Below, piece after piece: positions 63,125 through 64,000 of a stretch of DNA of 64,000 nucleotides. The translations under genes and the position numbers were made by a program. The notes beneath the pieces were generated by a model. It saw only the letters and a program-made list of their open reading frames with translations. It did not search any database and was not told the DNA's origin. The stretch covers positions 558,001-622,000 of the forward strand of contig JAFKLS010000017.1 of NCBI GenBank assembly GCA_017304675.1. Reading direction: 5' to 3'. The stretch's first letter is position 1. Every line of letters starts with the position of its first letter. This DNA comes from Sphingobacteriia bacterium (lineage in GTDB: Bacteria > Bacteroidota > Bacteroidia > Chitinophagales > Chitinophagaceae).

Positions 63125-63739
63125 ATGTCGTTGCCCTACAATATTGAAAATTTTTTACTTGCAGCACAAACCATTAAAGTGTGTGTACCTGAAAACCATG
63201 CTGTGAAAGACTGGTACCTGCAAAATACGCCTGCCAGTTTTCCATATTGGGCAAAGGTTTGGGACGCATCGGTTGGTTTAAGTATGTTTATTGCCTTGAA
63301 CGAAAAACTCTTTTTTGGGAAAAAGGTTTTAGAACTTGCTTCCGGATTGGGCCTGCCATCATTAACAGTTGCAGGCTTTGCAGATACAGTTGTTTGTTCA
63401 GACTTTATCAATCAGCCCTTGCAGTATGTGCAATTGTCTGCAAAAGAAAACAGGATTATTAATCTTTCAACAGAAAAAATTGATTGGAATGAGTATGCAA
63501 AGAATGAGATTAACGAAGAAATTATTTTGCTGAGCGATGTAAATTACGACCCGGATTGTTTTGAGGAACTGTATAAATGTTTTATTAGAATTTTACAGCA
63601 ACAAAAAACAATCGTGCTTTCTACACCTCAAAGATTAATGGCGAAACCGTTTATTGAAAAGATCTTTCCATTTGTTCAACAGCAAGAGCTATTCAATGTA
63701 AATAGCAAAGATGTGAGTGTTTATGTTTTAAAAACATAA
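63125..63739 (+). CDS. Class I SAM-dependent methyltransferase (METTL21-like)
   Basis: 204 aa from the ATG at 63125; a TTG nine codons earlier is possible. SAM motif I is VLELASGLGLPSLTVAGF (near residue 72), preceded by PYWAKVWDASVGLSMFI as in the lysine-methyltransferase_16 family of protein methyltransferases. The motif IILLSDVNYDPDCFEELY corresponds to the DxxY-type catalytic stretch. It probably methylates a protein side chain; the target is unknown. It has no operon partner. Confidence 0.85.
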   Translation: MSLPYNIENFLLAAQTIKVCVPENHAVKDWYLQNTPASFPYWAKVWDASVGLSMFIALNEKLFFGKKVLELASGLGLPSLTVAGFADTVVCSDFINQPLQYVQLSAKENRIINLSTEKIDWNEYAKNEINEEIILLSDVNYDPDCFEELYKCFIRILQQQKTIVLSTPQRLMAKPFIEKIFPFVQQQELFNVNSKDVSVYVLKT

Positions 63740-63792
63740 TTGGTTTTGATTTGGTATTGTGTAAGCACAATACCAAGGGCAGCAATCATTTT

Positions 63793-64000
63793 TTATTCTA
63801 CTATTCTCAGCTTTGCATAATTCAACATGATCTTTTTCTCTCCATTTGTTTCAAACTGCACTGTTGCAATGGGGTTATGTGCAGAGCCTTCCATTTTTGA
63901 AACAACGCCGTAACCAAATTTTTGATGCTCCACTTTTTGCCCGGCTTGTAAATTCGATGTATCACTTGCTTCAAAATTTGCTGAAGGAGTGTGCTCTTTT
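63793..64000 (-). CDS. UvrD/PcrA-type DNA helicase (C-terminal end only)
   Basis: 69 codons are visible; the rest lies beyond the right edge. The sequence QAGQKVEHQKFGYGVVSKMEG, continuing with ATVQFETNGEKKIMLNYAKLRIVE up to the stop codon, is the Tudor-like C-terminal domain of PcrA/UvrD, which contacts RNA polymerase. The helicase core is not in the window, so the assignment rests on this domain alone. Confidence 0.85.
   Translation of the reverse strand, partial: KEHTPSANFEASDTSNLQAGQKVEHQKFGYGVVSKMEGSAHNPIATVQFETNGEKKIMLNYAKLRIVE

Overview
The window is an AT-rich stretch of a Bacteroidota chromosome, most likely from the Chitinophagaceae or a close relative. Three kinds of evidence support this. 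The gene families are typical of the group: DUF2480, DUF5916, DUF1015 beside serC, and a long-insert Rho. Several intergenic regions carry the Bacteroidota promoter pattern TTTG-N18/19-TAnnTTTG. Shine-Dalgarno sequences are largely absent. The genus cannot be fixed from sequence reading alone. There is no phage, CRISPR array, transposase gene or rRNA operon, so almost everything is core metabolism and cell-envelope biology.

Layout: a 5'-complete rho gene runs off the left edge, followed by asnS, a DUF3050 gene and tRNA-Phe(GAA). A respiratory complex I operon then spans about 4.4-15.1 kb in the order nuoA-B-C-D-H-I-J-K-L-[four-helix-bundle gene]-M-N-(Pro-rich ORF). It lacks nuoE, nuoF and nuoG, and several of its gene junctions contain palindromic repeats. 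Next comes a minus-strand block: an AhpC/AhpD peroxide-defence pair, an acyl-CoA synthetase, a TPR lipoprotein, DUF1015, serC and DUF502. A TetR-controlled RND efflux operon (tetR-tolC-adaptor-permease) follows, then a lone ExbD, a mini-protein resembling a type IX secretion sorting domain, two alpha/beta hydrolases, a chromate-transporter-family gene and nadA.

After a 574-bp gap rich in DnaA-box-like sites come a PpiD/SurA-type foldase, an LPS set (kdsB and two tandem LpxL-type acyltransferases), nadB, small proteins of loosely known family, polA, a DUF5916 outer-membrane protein, two amidohydrolase genes and mnmG. Upstream of mnmG lie two identical parS-like centromere sites. The right end carries ybeY, a FeoA-domain gene, nadD, an OmpA-family lipoprotein, a one-domain asparaginase-like gene, uvrB, two secreted or envelope hypotheticals, a methyltransferase and the 3' end of a UvrD/PcrA helicase gene.

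Pathways represented are proton-pumping respiration, NAD synthesis (nadA, nadB and nadD, dispersed), serine synthesis, lipid A/KDO synthesis, drug efflux, peroxide detoxification and DNA repair (polA, uvrB, uvrD). The most interesting signals are: (1) a four-helix-bundle ORF bounded by inverted repeats inside the nuo operon, resembling an rRNA intervening sequence; (2) loss of the NADH-oxidising module at a palindromic junction; (3) a parS pair and a separate DnaA-box cluster, both hinting at proximity to the replication origin; and (4) a clean inverted-repeat operator over the efflux-operon promoter. No clearly new multi-gene system was found.
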